DNA of 64,000 bases from Hyphomonas johnsonii MHS-2 (GTDB lineage: Bacteria; Pseudomonadota; Alphaproteobacteria; Caulobacterales; Hyphomonadaceae). The translations under genes were made by a program, and so were the position numbers. Positions 45,279-53,125 of the stretch are shown here, one piece after another. The DNA lies in assembly GCF_000685275.1 (NCBI RefSeq), contig NZ_ARYK01000008.1, positions 1 to 64,000 of the forward strand, in the 5' to 3' direction. Numbering within the stretch: position 1 is the stretch's first letter; each line of letters starts with the position of its first letter. The notes beneath the pieces were generated by a model. The model did not search any database. It was not told the origin of the DNA and saw nothing but the letters and a program-made list of their open reading frames with translations.

Positions 45279-45782
45279 ATGTCATTTCGAGATTTGATTC
45301 CCTTTGGCAACCGGTCGAACCTGCCGGTGCTTTCGCCTGCGAACGATCCCTTCGAGACTCTCCATCGCGAGATTGATCGTCTTTTCCAGGATGTTTGGCA
45401 GGGCAAGCCGTTCGGCACCGCCAATGGCTCGGCGAATGGCGCCATTCGGATGCCTGAAATCGAAGTGTCCGAGACCGACAAGGCCTATGCGATCGAGGCC
45501 GACTTGCCCGGCATGAGCGAAGATGATGTCGAGGTGAGCGTGGTTGATGGCGTCCTGACAATCGCGGGCGAACGCAGGCACGAAGAGGAACGGAAGGAAA
45601 AGGGCGTCCAGTATTCGGAACGCTCCTACGGCATGTTCAAGCGGTCACTGCAATTGCCGGCCGATGTGAACGAAGACGACATCAAGGCATCGTTCAAGAA
45701 CGGTGTGATTCATGTCGAGCTGCCGAAATCGCCGGAGAAGATCGAGAAAGTCCGCCGCGTCGCGATCAAGAAAGCCAGCTAG
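45279..45782 (+). CDS. Small heat-shock protein Hsp20
   Basis: 167 residues from the ATG at 45279 with GAAAGGAG. The alpha-crystallin domain begins at MPEIEVSETDKAYAIEADLP and has GVLTIAGERRHEEERKEKG, YSERSYGMFKRSLQLP, then FKNGVIHVELPK, all hallmark. It is a cytosolic holdase. The upstream 157 bases contain no convincing heat-shock promoter that I can identify. A strong terminator follows. Confidence 0.94.
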   Translation: MSFRDLIPFGNRSNLPVLSPANDPFETLHREIDRLFQDVWQGKPFGTANGSANGAIRMPEIEVSETDKAYAIEADLPGMSEDDVEVSVVDGVLTIAGERRHEEERKEKGVQYSERSYGMFKRSLQLPADVNEDDIKASFKNGVIHVELPKSPEKIEKVRRVAIKKAS

Positions 45783-45810
45783 GCCTGGGTCAGGCTTTTG
45801 AGCCATGATT

Positions 45811-45840
45811 GAAGGGCTGCCGGCGGGCAGCCCTTCGTTT
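45811..45840 (+). terminator. Intrinsic terminator of hsp20
   Basis: GAAGGGCTGCC (45811-45821) pairs perfectly with GGCAGCCCTTC (45826-45836), loop GGCG, followed by GTTTT. The hsp20 stop is at 45782 and the convergent sirtuin stop at 45846, so it terminates hsp20. Confidence 0.85.
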
Positions 45841-45845
45841 TCGGG

Positions 45846-46595
45846 TCAGTTGGACAGCCGCCCCAACACATCGCTCATCAGCGGCCCGATCTCTGTATTC
45901 AGCACCAGGTCTGCATACGGGTCCTGATCGGTCGGCTCTCGGTTGACGATGGCGAGTCGTGCGCCATTGCGTTTGGCTTCGAGCGGAATTCCCGCAGCGG
46001 GAAAGACCACAAGCGATGACCCCAGGACGAGGCAGAGGTCGCACAGCAGGGCCTCTTCGGCGGCGAGGGCCATCTTGTATTCCGGCATGGGCTGGCCGAA
46101 CGAGATGGTCGCGGTCTTGATCAGGCCGGTGCAGAACAGGCAGGTGAGGTCTTCGCCCGCTTCCCAGCGCGGCTTCAGCGCGTCGATCTCGTAGCGCTTG
46201 CCGCAGGTCAGGCACCGGGCATAGGTCGCGTTGCCGTGCAGCTCGATCACCAACTCGTCCGGCACGCCGGAATCCTGGTGCAGGTTGTCGACATTCTGCG
46301 TGATGACGCTGGTGGCCTTTCCGGCCGCAACCAGCTTTGCCACAGCAAAGTGGCCTTCATTCGGGGTGGCGCCGACCCAGCCAGCCGAACGGTTGAACAC
46401 GCGGGCCCAGGATTCGCGGCGCGCGTCGCGGGAACTGACGAAATCCTCGAAATAGATCGGCGTCATCTTGCTCCATACACCGCCGGGGCTCCGGAAATCG
46501 GGGATGCCGCTTTCGGTGGAAATGCCTGCGCCGGTGAAGACGATCACGCGCATTGCCGTGTCGATCATGCGCGCGAGGGTGGCAGCGTCTGACAT
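45846..46595 (-). CDS. Sirtuin-type NAD-dependent deacylase
   Basis: 249 residues from the ATG at 46595. NAD motif FTGAGISTESGIPDFRS, catalytic His in IELHGNAT after QNVDNLH, and paired zinc cysteines (RCLTCGK and CLFCTG). It deacylates lysines on proteins. The ATG at 46643 would only add a short leader. Single leftward gene, converging on hsp20. Confidence 0.93.
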   Translation of the reverse strand: MSDAATLARMIDTAMRVIVFTGAGISTESGIPDFRSPGGVWSKMTPIYFEDFVSSRDARRESWARVFNRSAGWVGATPNEGHFAVAKLVAAGKATSVITQNVDNLHQDSGVPDELVIELHGNATYARCLTCGKRYEIDALKPRWEAGEDLTCLFCTGLIKTATISFGQPMPEYKMALAAEEALLCDLCLVLGSSLVVFPAAGIPLEAKRNGARLAIVNREPTDQDPYADLVLNTEIGPLMSDVLGRLSN

Positions 46596-46651
46596 GCACG
46601 CGATGCTACACATTTTCGTCCGGCGTTCTACCGGGGCGGGCAAATTTTATA

Positions 46652-47104
46652 CTACTTGTACATGCCGTCGCGCAAATTCAGGCCATGCTCGATCCAGGCT
46701 TTCATTGCGCAGAGCATCTGCGACCAGCCCATGCAGTTGCCGTAGGAATTCTTCAGGCCCTGATCTGTCATCGGCCAGCCTTCCTCAGCGATGGTGACGA
46801 TGGTGCGGTTGTCGTCGGTCGGTTCGAACCGCATGGTGACCATGGTCTCCACCTGTCCGTTACGGTCGTTGTCCTCGCCCCATTTCAGGATGATGCGCTT
46901 GTCCTTTTCCACCTCGACGACATGGACCGGGAAGGCGCCGGGGTAATCGTGGAAATCCCAAGTCACGGTCGCGCCGGTTTCGAGACGGCCCTTCGCGCCG
47001 CCGGTGGTGAAATAGCCCGACAGCTTTTCCGGGTTCACGACGGCTTCGAACACCTCGGACACGGGGCGGCTGATTCGCGCGCTGACTTCGAATTTCAGGT
47101 CCAT
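46652..47104 (-). CDS. SRPBCC (AHSA1-type) ligand-binding protein
   Basis: 150 residues from the ATG at 47104. FEVSARISRPVSEVFEAVVN starts the START/Bet v1-like fold; KLSGYFTTGGAKGRLETGATV and ILKWGEDNDRNGQVETMVTM are AHSA1 strands, ending with ENSYGNCMGWSQML-like WSQMLCAMKAWIEHG. Pairs of AHSA1-type proteins and ArsR regulators are common. Divergent from the ArsR gene by 46 bases. Confidence 0.87.
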   Translation of the reverse strand: MDLKFEVSARISRPVSEVFEAVVNPEKLSGYFTTGGAKGRLETGATVTWDFHDYPGAFPVHVVEVEKDKRIILKWGEDNDRNGQVETMVTMRFEPTDDNRTIVTIAEEGWPMTDQGLKNSYGNCMGWSQMLCAMKAWIEHGLNLRDGMYK

Positions 47105-47132
47105 CTCGCGTCTCCTTGCCTTTCCGGTATCA

Positions 47133-47152
47133 ATGTTATAAATATACAACAT
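47133..47152. promoter_or_regulatory. Dyad over the ArsR start codon
   Basis: ATGTT (47133-47137) and AACAT (47148-47152) form an inverted repeat around an AT-rich core that contains TATAAA (47137-47142). The right half overlaps the ATG of the regulator, which has no Shine-Dalgarno. It is likely the operator and -10 region, with a leaderless transcript. Confidence 0.5.
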
Positions 47153-47492
47153 GTCAAGTGATGATCAAACCGACCGCGTATTCAAGGCCCTGGCCGCTCC
47201 GATCCGGCGGGACCTGATGGATGCCCTGAGGGACAATCCGCAGACCACCGGCGAGCTTTGTGCGCGCTTCGACGCCCTCAACCGGTGCACGGTGATGCAA
47301 CACCTGCGCGTGTTGGAAGAGGCCGGACTGGTGATCGCGCGCCGTCGGGGGCGCCAACGCTGGAATTATCTCAATGCCCTGCCGATCAAGCAGATCCATG
47401 ACCGCTGGATCGGTGCCTATGCTGCACAGGCGGTCGACCTGCTGGAGCGCATGAAAACGGACATCGAACGCGAAGCATGCGACGTGGATTGA
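47151..47492 (+). CDS. ArsR-family winged-helix regulator
   Basis: 113 residues. The helix-turn-helix reads TGELCARFDALNRCTVMQHLRVLEEAGLV, and the wing RRRGRQRWNYLN, with PIRRDLMDALRDNPQ upstream. The family is the SmtB/ArsR-type repressor; no metal-binding Cys cluster is evident, so it may sense a different ligand. It is divergent from the SRPBCC gene and probably represses both. Only three codons lie before DDQTD, and no ribosome-binding site is visible. Confidence 0.92.
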   Translation: MSSDDQTDRVFKALAAPIRRDLMDALRDNPQTTGELCARFDALNRCTVMQHLRVLEEAGLVIARRRGRQRWNYLNALPIKQIHDRWIGAYAAQAVDLLERMKTDIEREACDVD

Positions 47493-47511
47493 AGCAGGAT
47501 TTGCCAAGTTA

Positions 47512-47538
47512 GGTTCAATCGGCGGTATGGATTGAACC
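47512..47538. promoter_or_regulatory. Dyad with TTCAAT-N11-ATTGAA between ArsR and YeiH genes
   Basis: GGTTCAATC (47512-47520) pairs with GATTGAACC (47530-47538), a nine-base perfect inverted repeat; the inner T-N11-A spacing fits LysR-type binding sites. No lysR gene is in the window. It sits 72 bases before the YeiH start and 20 after the ArsR stop, so it could also be a hairpin. Confidence 0.4.
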
Positions 47539-47609
47539 GAATTGAAAGTTTCATTGGATAGTTTGTTCTCTGGGCTGTACCTCGGTCCGACGCAATCGGA
47601 ACTTGGGTC

Positions 47610-48653
47610 ATGACGCCAGTAAATTTCGACAGACCAGGGCCCGCGGCAGGCCTCAATCCACCTGCGCCCGGCGGCATCCTGCCCGGTGTGGTGTTGATAT
47701 TCCTGATCGCGCTGGCGGCGCTGGGGCTGCATCAGCTGCCCTATGTGAACATGTTGAGCCCGCTGATCCTGGCGATCCTGGTCGGCATGGTGTTCCACAA
47801 TCTCGTCGGCACGCCCGCCTGGGCGAAGGCGGGCGTGACGTTCGGCCTGAAGCGGGTGCTGAGGGCAGGGATTGTCCTGCTCGGCCTGCAACTGACCATG
47901 TCACAGGTTATCGCCGTGGGGGGCATTGGCGTGCTGGTGATTGCCGTCAGCCTGGTTGCGACATTCCTGTTCACGGTCTGGCTGGGCCGTGTGCTGAAGG
48001 TGGACGCCAAGCTGACCGAACTGATCGCCGCCGGGACCTCGATCTGTGGCGCCTCCGCGATCATTGCGACCAATACGGTGACGCGGGGACGTGACGAGGA
48101 TGTCGCCTATGCGGTGGCGTGCGTGACGCTGTTCGGGTCGATATCCATGCTGGTCTACCCGGTACTGAACGGCCTGCTGCATCTTGATCCGCATGCCTTC
48201 GGCCTGTGGACCGGGGCCTCGATCCACGAGGTCGCCCAGGTCGTGGCGGCAGCCTACCAGCAGGGCAGTGAATCCGGTGAGTATGGCACGATTGCCAAGC
48301 TGACGCGGGTGATGATGCTGGCGCCGACCGTGCTGGTGCTTGGTGCATTCGCCGCGCGGCGCATGAAGGCACCCAAGGGCGGGCCGAGGGTCGCGGCGCC
48401 CGTGCCGTGGTTCGTGTTCGGATTCATGGCAATGGTGTGCGTGGCCAGCCTTGGTGTCCTGCCACCTGGCGTGCTCGCACCGGCCAGTACGGGCACGCAA
48501 TTCCTGCTTGCCATGGCGCTGGCCGCGATGGGGCTGGAAACCGATTTTCGCAAGCTGGCGGCGCAGGGCCTGCGGCCGGCCTTGGTGGGGGCGGGCGGCT
48601 GGATCTTCATTTCCTGTGTCAGCCTGGTGCTGGTGCGCCTGACGACGGGCTGA
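47610..48653 (+). CDS. YeiH/UPF0324 family putative exporter
   Basis: 347 residues. About ten hydrophobic segments. Family motifs are [50 protein letters not shown] and [15 protein letters not shown], then [14 protein letters not shown]. YeiH members are putative sulfate/sulfonate-related exporters; the substrate here is unknown. It is preceded by a LysR-like dyad and followed by a hairpin. Confidence 0.9.
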   Translation: MTPVNFDRPGPAAGLNPPAPGGILPGVVLIFLIALAALGLHQLPYVNMLSPLILAILVGMVFHNLVGTPAWAKAGVTFGLKRVLRAGIVLLGLQLTMSQVIAVGGIGVLVIAVSLVATFLFTVWLGRVLKVDAKLTELIAAGTSICGASAIIATNTVTRGRDEDVAYAVACVTLFGSISMLVYPVLNGLLHLDPHAFGLWTGASIHEVAQVVAAAYQQGSESGEYGTIAKLTRVMMLAPTVLVLGAFAARRMKAPKGGPRVAAPVPWFVFGFMAMVCVASLGVLPPGVLAPASTGTQFLLAMALAAMGLETDFRKLAAQGLRPALVGAGGWIFISCVSLVLVRLTTG

Positions 48654-48726
48654 CGGAAACAGGACGCCTGGCCCGAGGGAACGGGCATTTCAGGTAATTT
48701 CCACCGTAAAAGTATCGGCCTGAACG

Positions 48727-48760
48727 ACGGCCCAGTCTTGCGCCGCGCGCAATGGGCCGT
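48727..48760 (+). terminator. Hairpin between YeiH and lemA
   Basis: ACGGCCCA (48727-48734) pairs with TGGGCCGT (48753-48760), and TTGCGC (48738-48743) with GCGCAA (48747-48752), with a three-base bulge and loop. It could terminate yeiH or form a leader hairpin for lemA; a T-rich tail follows only after some bases. Confidence 0.5.
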
Positions 48761-48795
48761 TACCCCTAATACATTGTTTTGTGGAGGGACGGCTC

Positions 48796-49359
48796 ATGAG
48801 CCCCATACTGGTAATTCTGGCGCTTGTCGTCGCACTCGTCGGCTTTGTCATCCTGATCTACAACGGTCTGGTCATGAAGCGCCAGCGGGTCAACCAGGCG
48901 TTTGCCGACGTCGACGTGCAGCTGAAACAGCGCCAGAACCTGATCCCGAATCTGGTCGAAACCGTGAAGGGCTATGCCAAGCACGAGCAGGAGACGTTCC
49001 AGCAGGTGATCGCGGCGCGCAATGCCGCGCAATCAGCGTCCACACCGGCCGAAATGTCAGCCGCCGAGGGCATGCTGACTGGCGCGCTGGGCAAGCTGTT
49101 TGCGCTCGCCGAGGCCTATCCGGACCTCAAGGCCAACCAGAACTTCATCCAGTTGCAGAACGAGCTGTCGACCATCGAAGACAAGCTGGCCGCAGCGCGG
49201 CGCTTCTACAATTCGGCCGTGCAGGACTACAACACCTCGCGCGAACAATTCCCCGGATCGGTTATTGCGGGCATGTTCAACTTCGAGAGCCGCGACTTCT
49301 TCGATGTCGGCGTCGAAGGCCGCGAGGCGCTCTCGACGCCGCCGAAGGTGGAGTTCTAG
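48796..49359 (+). CDS. lemA: LemA family protein
   Basis: 187 residues from the ATG at 48796, preceded by GGAGGGAC. One N-terminal membrane segment (ILVILALVVALVGFVILIYN), then the LemA helical domain with QRVNQAFADVDVQLKQRQNL, NLVETVKGYAKHE and a C-terminal FPGSVIAGMFNFESRDFF. Function in the envelope is not established. No htpX or TPM gene follows, unlike some LemA operons. Confidence 0.94.
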   Translation: MSPILVILALVVALVGFVILIYNGLVMKRQRVNQAFADVDVQLKQRQNLIPNLVETVKGYAKHEQETFQQVIAARNAAQSASTPAEMSAAEGMLTGALGKLFALAEAYPDLKANQNFIQLQNELSTIEDKLAAARRFYNSAVQDYNTSREQFPGSVIAGMFNFESRDFFDVGVEGREALSTPPKVEF

Positions 49360-49372
49360 GCGCGCGCCTTTT
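49358..49372 (+). terminator. Short hairpin with T tract after lemA
   Basis: AGGCGCGCGCCT (49358-49369) is a palindrome that overlaps the lemA stop and is followed by T residues to 49372. The stem is only four pairs if the loop is four bases, so strength is modest. Confidence 0.4.
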
Positions 49373-49412
49373 GCGCTAGACTGGCCTCCTGCGATCAGTG
49401 GGAGGACGCACA

Positions 49413-49742
49413 ATGAGACTACCGATATGGGCCACCGCGCTGGCGCTGGGCGCGTGCGCCAGTTCCGGCAACAGCTGGAGCGCGTCGTCATGGGACGGCC
49501 TGGTGCCACAGACGATCGGAACTGGCGGGTATGACTTTCTCGCCGCCCCGATGACAGGGCAGGGCTTCAAGCTGAAATTCACGCTGAAGACCGGCGGTGA
49601 TTTCGGTGTGGCCAGCGCCGGGCCGCCGCCTGATGCCGATCTTGAAGCCGCGGCAATCGCTGCGGCGCCGGAGGGATGCACCTTCGTGTCGCTGGAGCGC
49701 ACGCCGGATGGCGGGGCCGAAGCGACGTATGACTGCGCCTAG
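49413..49742 (+). CDS. Small lipoprotein, unknown
   Basis: 109 residues from the ATG at 49413, with GGGAGGAC upstream. Lipobox: ALALGACASS. The mature part is Gly/Ala-rich with two Cys in the C-terminal half (EGCTFVS, TYDCA). No domain recognised. Its stop overlaps the convergent aminotransferase stop (CTAG at 49739-49742). Confidence 0.65.
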   Translation: MRLPIWATALALGACASSGNSWSASSWDGLVPQTIGTGGYDFLAAPMTGQGFKLKFTLKTGGDFGVASAGPPPDADLEAAAIAAAPEGCTFVSLERTPDGGAEATYDCA

Positions 49743-50893
49743 GCCCGCGCCTTGAACCAGGGGGCGATACGGGCCAGCGCATCCTCGACTTCCGGCGTCG
49801 ACACGGCGAACGAGAAGCGCATGTGGGTGTGGCCGTTGACGGGATCGAAGTCGACGCCGGGCGCTGTCGCAACGCCTGTGTCCTTCAGCAACTGCATGCA
49901 GAATTCGAGGCTGTCATCGGTGAAGCGCGAGATGTCGGCATAGATGTAGAACGCGCCGTCCGGCGGGGCGATGCGTTCGAGGCCGAGCGCCGGCAGGGCG
50001 GCGAGCATCAGTTCGCGGTTGCGGCGGTAGGTCTCGACATGGCCTTCCAACTCGTCGCGGCAGTCCATGGCGACGAGGCCGGCATGCTGCGACAGGGATG
50101 GCGCGGTGAGGAACATGTTGCCGATATAGGCGGCGACGCGCTCGGCCATGTCGTCGGGCGAGACGATCCAGCCGAGCCGCCAGCCGGCCATCGAAAAATA
50201 TTTCGAGAAGCTGTTGATGACGAAGGCGTCGGCCGTGTGTTCCAGCACCGAGGCACAGCGCGGGCCCCAGGAGAGACCGTGATAGATCTCGTCGGAAATG
50301 ATGCGGATGTTCCGTTCGGCGCAGACGGCGACAATCGCGGCCAGTTCGGCTTCCGGCAGGATGGTGCCGGTCGGGTTGGCGGGGCTGGCGATGATCAGGC
50401 CGGCAGGGGCGGGGTCGAGCGCAGCGACCTGCGCGGCGGTGAGCTGGTAGCGGGTTTCCTCGCCGCACTCGATTTCGAGCGGCACCAGGTTCAGAGTCTT
50501 CAGCGTACCGCGATAGGCGACGTAGCCGGGCCGGGCGAGGGCGACATGGTCTCCCGGGGAAAAGGCGCACGACAAGGCAAGGACGAGGGCGGGCGAGGCG
50601 CCGCAGGTGATCGCGAGGCGGCCGGGCGTGACGTCAACGCCATAGGTGTCGGCATAGTGCCGGCAGATGCGGGCCTTGAGTTCCGGGCTTTCCCAATACC
50701 CCATGGATTCGGAATCCAGCACGGCGTGGGCCGTTGCGATGGCGCGTTTCGGTGCGCCGGTGGATGGCTGGCCGAATTCCATGTGGATGATCGACCGTCC
50801 GGCGGCCTGCAATTCATAGGCGAGCCGGCTGACGGCGATGGCCTGGAAGGGGGAAACGTCCTGGGTCAATTGGCGGCGAGCCCCGGCAGCCAT
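49739..50893 (-). CDS. Class I/II PLP-dependent aminotransferase
   Basis: 384 residues. Lysine Schiff base in INSFSKYFSMAGWRLGW; the SPANPTGTILPEAEL and IISDEIYHGLSWG boxes are classical, and MRFSFAVSTPEVEDAL provides the C-terminal Arg. The start overlaps the TRAP permease end by 28 bases, so it is the last gene of the TRAP operon. Substrate could be the imported keto or amino acid. Confidence 0.92.
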   Translation of the reverse strand: MAAGARRQLTQDVSPFQAIAVSRLAYELQAAGRSIIHMEFGQPSTGAPKRAIATAHAVLDSESMGYWESPELKARICRHYADTYGVDVTPGRLAITCGASPALVLALSCAFSPGDHVALARPGYVAYRGTLKTLNLVPLEIECGEETRYQLTAAQVAALDPAPAGLIIASPANPTGTILPEAELAAIVAVCAERNIRIISDEIYHGLSWGPRCASVLEHTADAFVINSFSKYFSMAGWRLGWIVSPDDMAERVAAYIGNMFLTAPSLSQHAGLVAMDCRDELEGHVETYRRNRELMLAALPALGLERIAPPDGAFYIYADISRFTDDSLEFCMQLLKDTGVATAPGVDFDPVNGHTHMRFSFAVSTPEVEDALARIAPWFKARA

Positions 50894-52449
50894 GTGGCAA
50901 GGGCGGGAATGGTGGCGACCAGCAGGATCATTGCGAGCTGAAGGCCGATGAAGGGTACGGCGCCGCGCCAGATGTCCAGCGTCTCGACTTCAGCCGGGGC
51001 AGCGCCACGCAGGTAGAAGAGGGCAAAGCCGAACGGTGGTGTCAGGAAGCTGGTCTGCAGGTTGAGAGCCATCAGGATGGCGAGCCAGACCGGGTCGAAA
51101 CCGAGCATGATCAGGGGCGGCGCAACCAGCGGGACAACCACGAAAACGATCTCGATGAAGTCGAGGAAGAAGCCGAGCATGAACATGACCAGCATGGTCA
51201 TGGCGAGGGCGCCCCACTTGCCGCCGGGCGTCTGGTGGAGGATCGCGGCCACCATCTCGTCACCGCCATAGCCCCTGAACACGAGACTGAAGAGCGAGGC
51301 GCCGATCAGGATCAGGAACACCATGCTGGTAATGTGGGTGGCACTGGTCAGGGCCGGCAGCAGCTGGCGCATCCGGCGCAGCACGAGCAGGCCGGCAGCG
51401 AGGCCGGCGAAGAAGACGAGGCTGGCCAGGACGGTGAGCAGGATGCCCACGGAATTGGACAGGCTGATCGCCTCGACCCCGGCGCGCAGGTCCATCGAAT
51501 TGCGCAGGAGCAGGATGGCCGGGATGCTGACGAGGCCCGCCATCAGGAGCGGTGACAGGCGGCTCCTGGCGTCTTCCGACAGGCGCAGCCCGGCCAGCAA
51601 CACGGCGCCCGCCGCGCCAATGGCGGCCGCTTCCGTGGGCGGCGCGACACCGCCGAGGATGGCACCCAGCACGGCGAAGATCAGCAGCAGCGGTGCGCCG
51701 AGGCCGAAGGCGACCTGCCTGACGGTCAGCGGCGGGGTGTCGTCAGTCAGCGTGATGCGCGGGCAGGTGGCCGGCCGGAACATTGCCATTACGGCGATGT
51801 AGGCGAGGTAGAGGACAACCAGCAGCAGGCCCGGGATCAGGGCGCCCGCGAACAGGTCTCCGACCGAGACAACGCCGGAGCCGGCGCCGAGCTTCAGGCT
51901 GGCCTGGCTGGCCGCATTGGAGACGGCATCCGCCAGCAGGATGAGCACGATGGAGGGCGGGATGATCTGTCCCAGCGTGCCGGAGGCGGCGATCGTGCCG
52001 GCGGCGAGTTTCGGGTCATAGCCCTGGCGCAGCATGGTCGGCAGGGCGATCAGCGTCATGGTGATGACCGTGGCGCCGACGATGCCTGTCGAGGCGGCGA
52101 GCAGCGCACCGACGAGGACGACGGCATAGCCGAGGCCGCCGCGCACGCGGGCCAGGAGGCGGCTGGCAATGTGCAGCAGGTCTTCAGCGACGCGGGAGCG
52201 TTCGAGGATGACGCCCATCAGCACGAAGAGGGGGACGGCAATCAGGGTCTGGCTCTGCATGATCGAGCCGCCCTGGATGCGGCTGGGAAAGGCGATCAGG
52301 AAGGAGGACGAAAAGGTGCCCGTCGCAATGCCGATGAGCGCAAACAGCAGGGCGACGCCGCCGAGCGTGAGCGCCACGGAATAGCCGGCCAGCAGGGCCA
52401 TGATGGCGCAGGCAAACATGGCGATAGCGAGGATGATCTCAAATTCCAT
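50866..52449 (-). CDS. TRAP transporter large permease (DctM type)
   Basis: 527 residues from the ATG at 52449, which has GGGAG at better spacing than the ATG at 52455. About 12-14 hydrophobic segments, with DctM motifs such as LIAVPLFVLMGVILERS, TGIVGATVITMTLIALPTML, GTLGQIIPPSIVLILLADAV and PLVAPPLIMLGFDPVWLAIL. It forms the ion-coupled membrane pore. It overlaps DctQ by 11 bases. Confidence 0.94.
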   Translation of the reverse strand: MEFEIILAIAMFACAIMALLAGYSVALTLGGVALLFALIGIATGTFSSSFLIAFPSRIQGGSIMQSQTLIAVPLFVLMGVILERSRVAEDLLHIASRLLARVRGGLGYAVVLVGALLAASTGIVGATVITMTLIALPTMLRQGYDPKLAAGTIAASGTLGQIIPPSIVLILLADAVSNAASQASLKLGAGSGVVSVGDLFAGALIPGLLLVVLYLAYIAVMAMFRPATCPRITLTDDTPPLTVRQVAFGLGAPLLLIFAVLGAILGGVAPPTEAAAIGAAGAVLLAGLRLSEDARSRLSPLLMAGLVSIPAILLLRNSMDLRAGVEAISLSNSVGILLTVLASLVFFAGLAAGLLVLRRMRQLLPALTSATHITSMVFLILIGASLFSLVFRGYGGDEMVAAILHQTPGGKWGALAMTMLVMFMLGFFLDFIEIVFVVVPLVAPPLIMLGFDPVWLAILMALNLQTSFLTPPFGFALFYLRGAAPAEVETLDIWRGAVPFIGLQLAMILLVATIPALATWLPGLAAN

Positions 52450-53110
52450 CTTCATCTCCCGCTTCGCCTTCGATGGGCGTCTCGCCGGGGGGGAGCGCGC
52501 CGGTCAGGCGCAGCGCCGCCTTGAGGGCGACGGACAGGCCGGCGCCGAGCATGAGCACCGCGAACACGGGCACCAGCGTCTTGAACAGGAAGAGGATCGG
52601 CAGGCCGTCGGATTCGCGCGAGCCTTCGAGCAGGCCCCAGGACCGGGTGAGCCCCTGTTCGCCGGTGGTGATCAGGCGCAGGCAGATCGGGAAGAGGAAC
52701 AGGTAAGTGCCGACCAGTTCGATCCAGTTGCGACCCGTCTCGCCGAAGCGGGGTCGCAGGATGTCGACGCGGACATGGGCGTCATCGCGCAGGGCGGCGG
52801 CAGAGCCCAGCATGAACATGCCGGCAAAGGCGTACATGACGATCTCGTTCAACCAGGTAAACGATAGCCCGAAGGCATAGCGCAGGATCACGACGACGAG
52901 CTGGCTGACGACGAGGATCAGCGCGCTTGCCATCGCGGCGTTGAGCGCGCCGCCGGTGAACGCATCCAGCGCACGGATCATGCGTTTGGCGAAACCGTCG
53001 ACCAGGCCGGGAATGGTCAGGGCGATGAGCGGCACAAGGAAGAAGGGCAGGCAGAGCAGGCCGAGAATCTTCAGCCAGGCGCCGATCATGAGGAAAATCG
53101 CCGGATCCAT
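52439..53110 (-). CDS. TRAP transporter small permease (DctQ type)
   Basis: 223 residues. Four main hydrophobic segments with the DctQ pattern FTWLNEIVMYAFAGMFMLGSA and DDAHVRVDILRPRF, which is the conserved acidic-to-Arg loop. An extra N-terminal hydrophobic stretch and a C-terminal tail make it long (typical about 170). It lies between the P and M genes of the TRAP operon. Confidence 0.9.
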   Translation of the reverse strand: MDPAIFLMIGAWLKILGLLCLPFFLVPLIALTIPGLVDGFAKRMIRALDAFTGGALNAAMASALILVVSQLVVVILRYAFGLSFTWLNEIVMYAFAGMFMLGSAAALRDDAHVRVDILRPRFGETGRNWIELVGTYLFLFPICLRLITTGEQGLTRSWGLLEGSRESDGLPILFLFKTLVPVFAVLMLGAGLSVALKAALRLTGALPPGETPIEGEAGDEDGI

Positions 53111-53125
53111 GCGTTGCCCCCCGGC

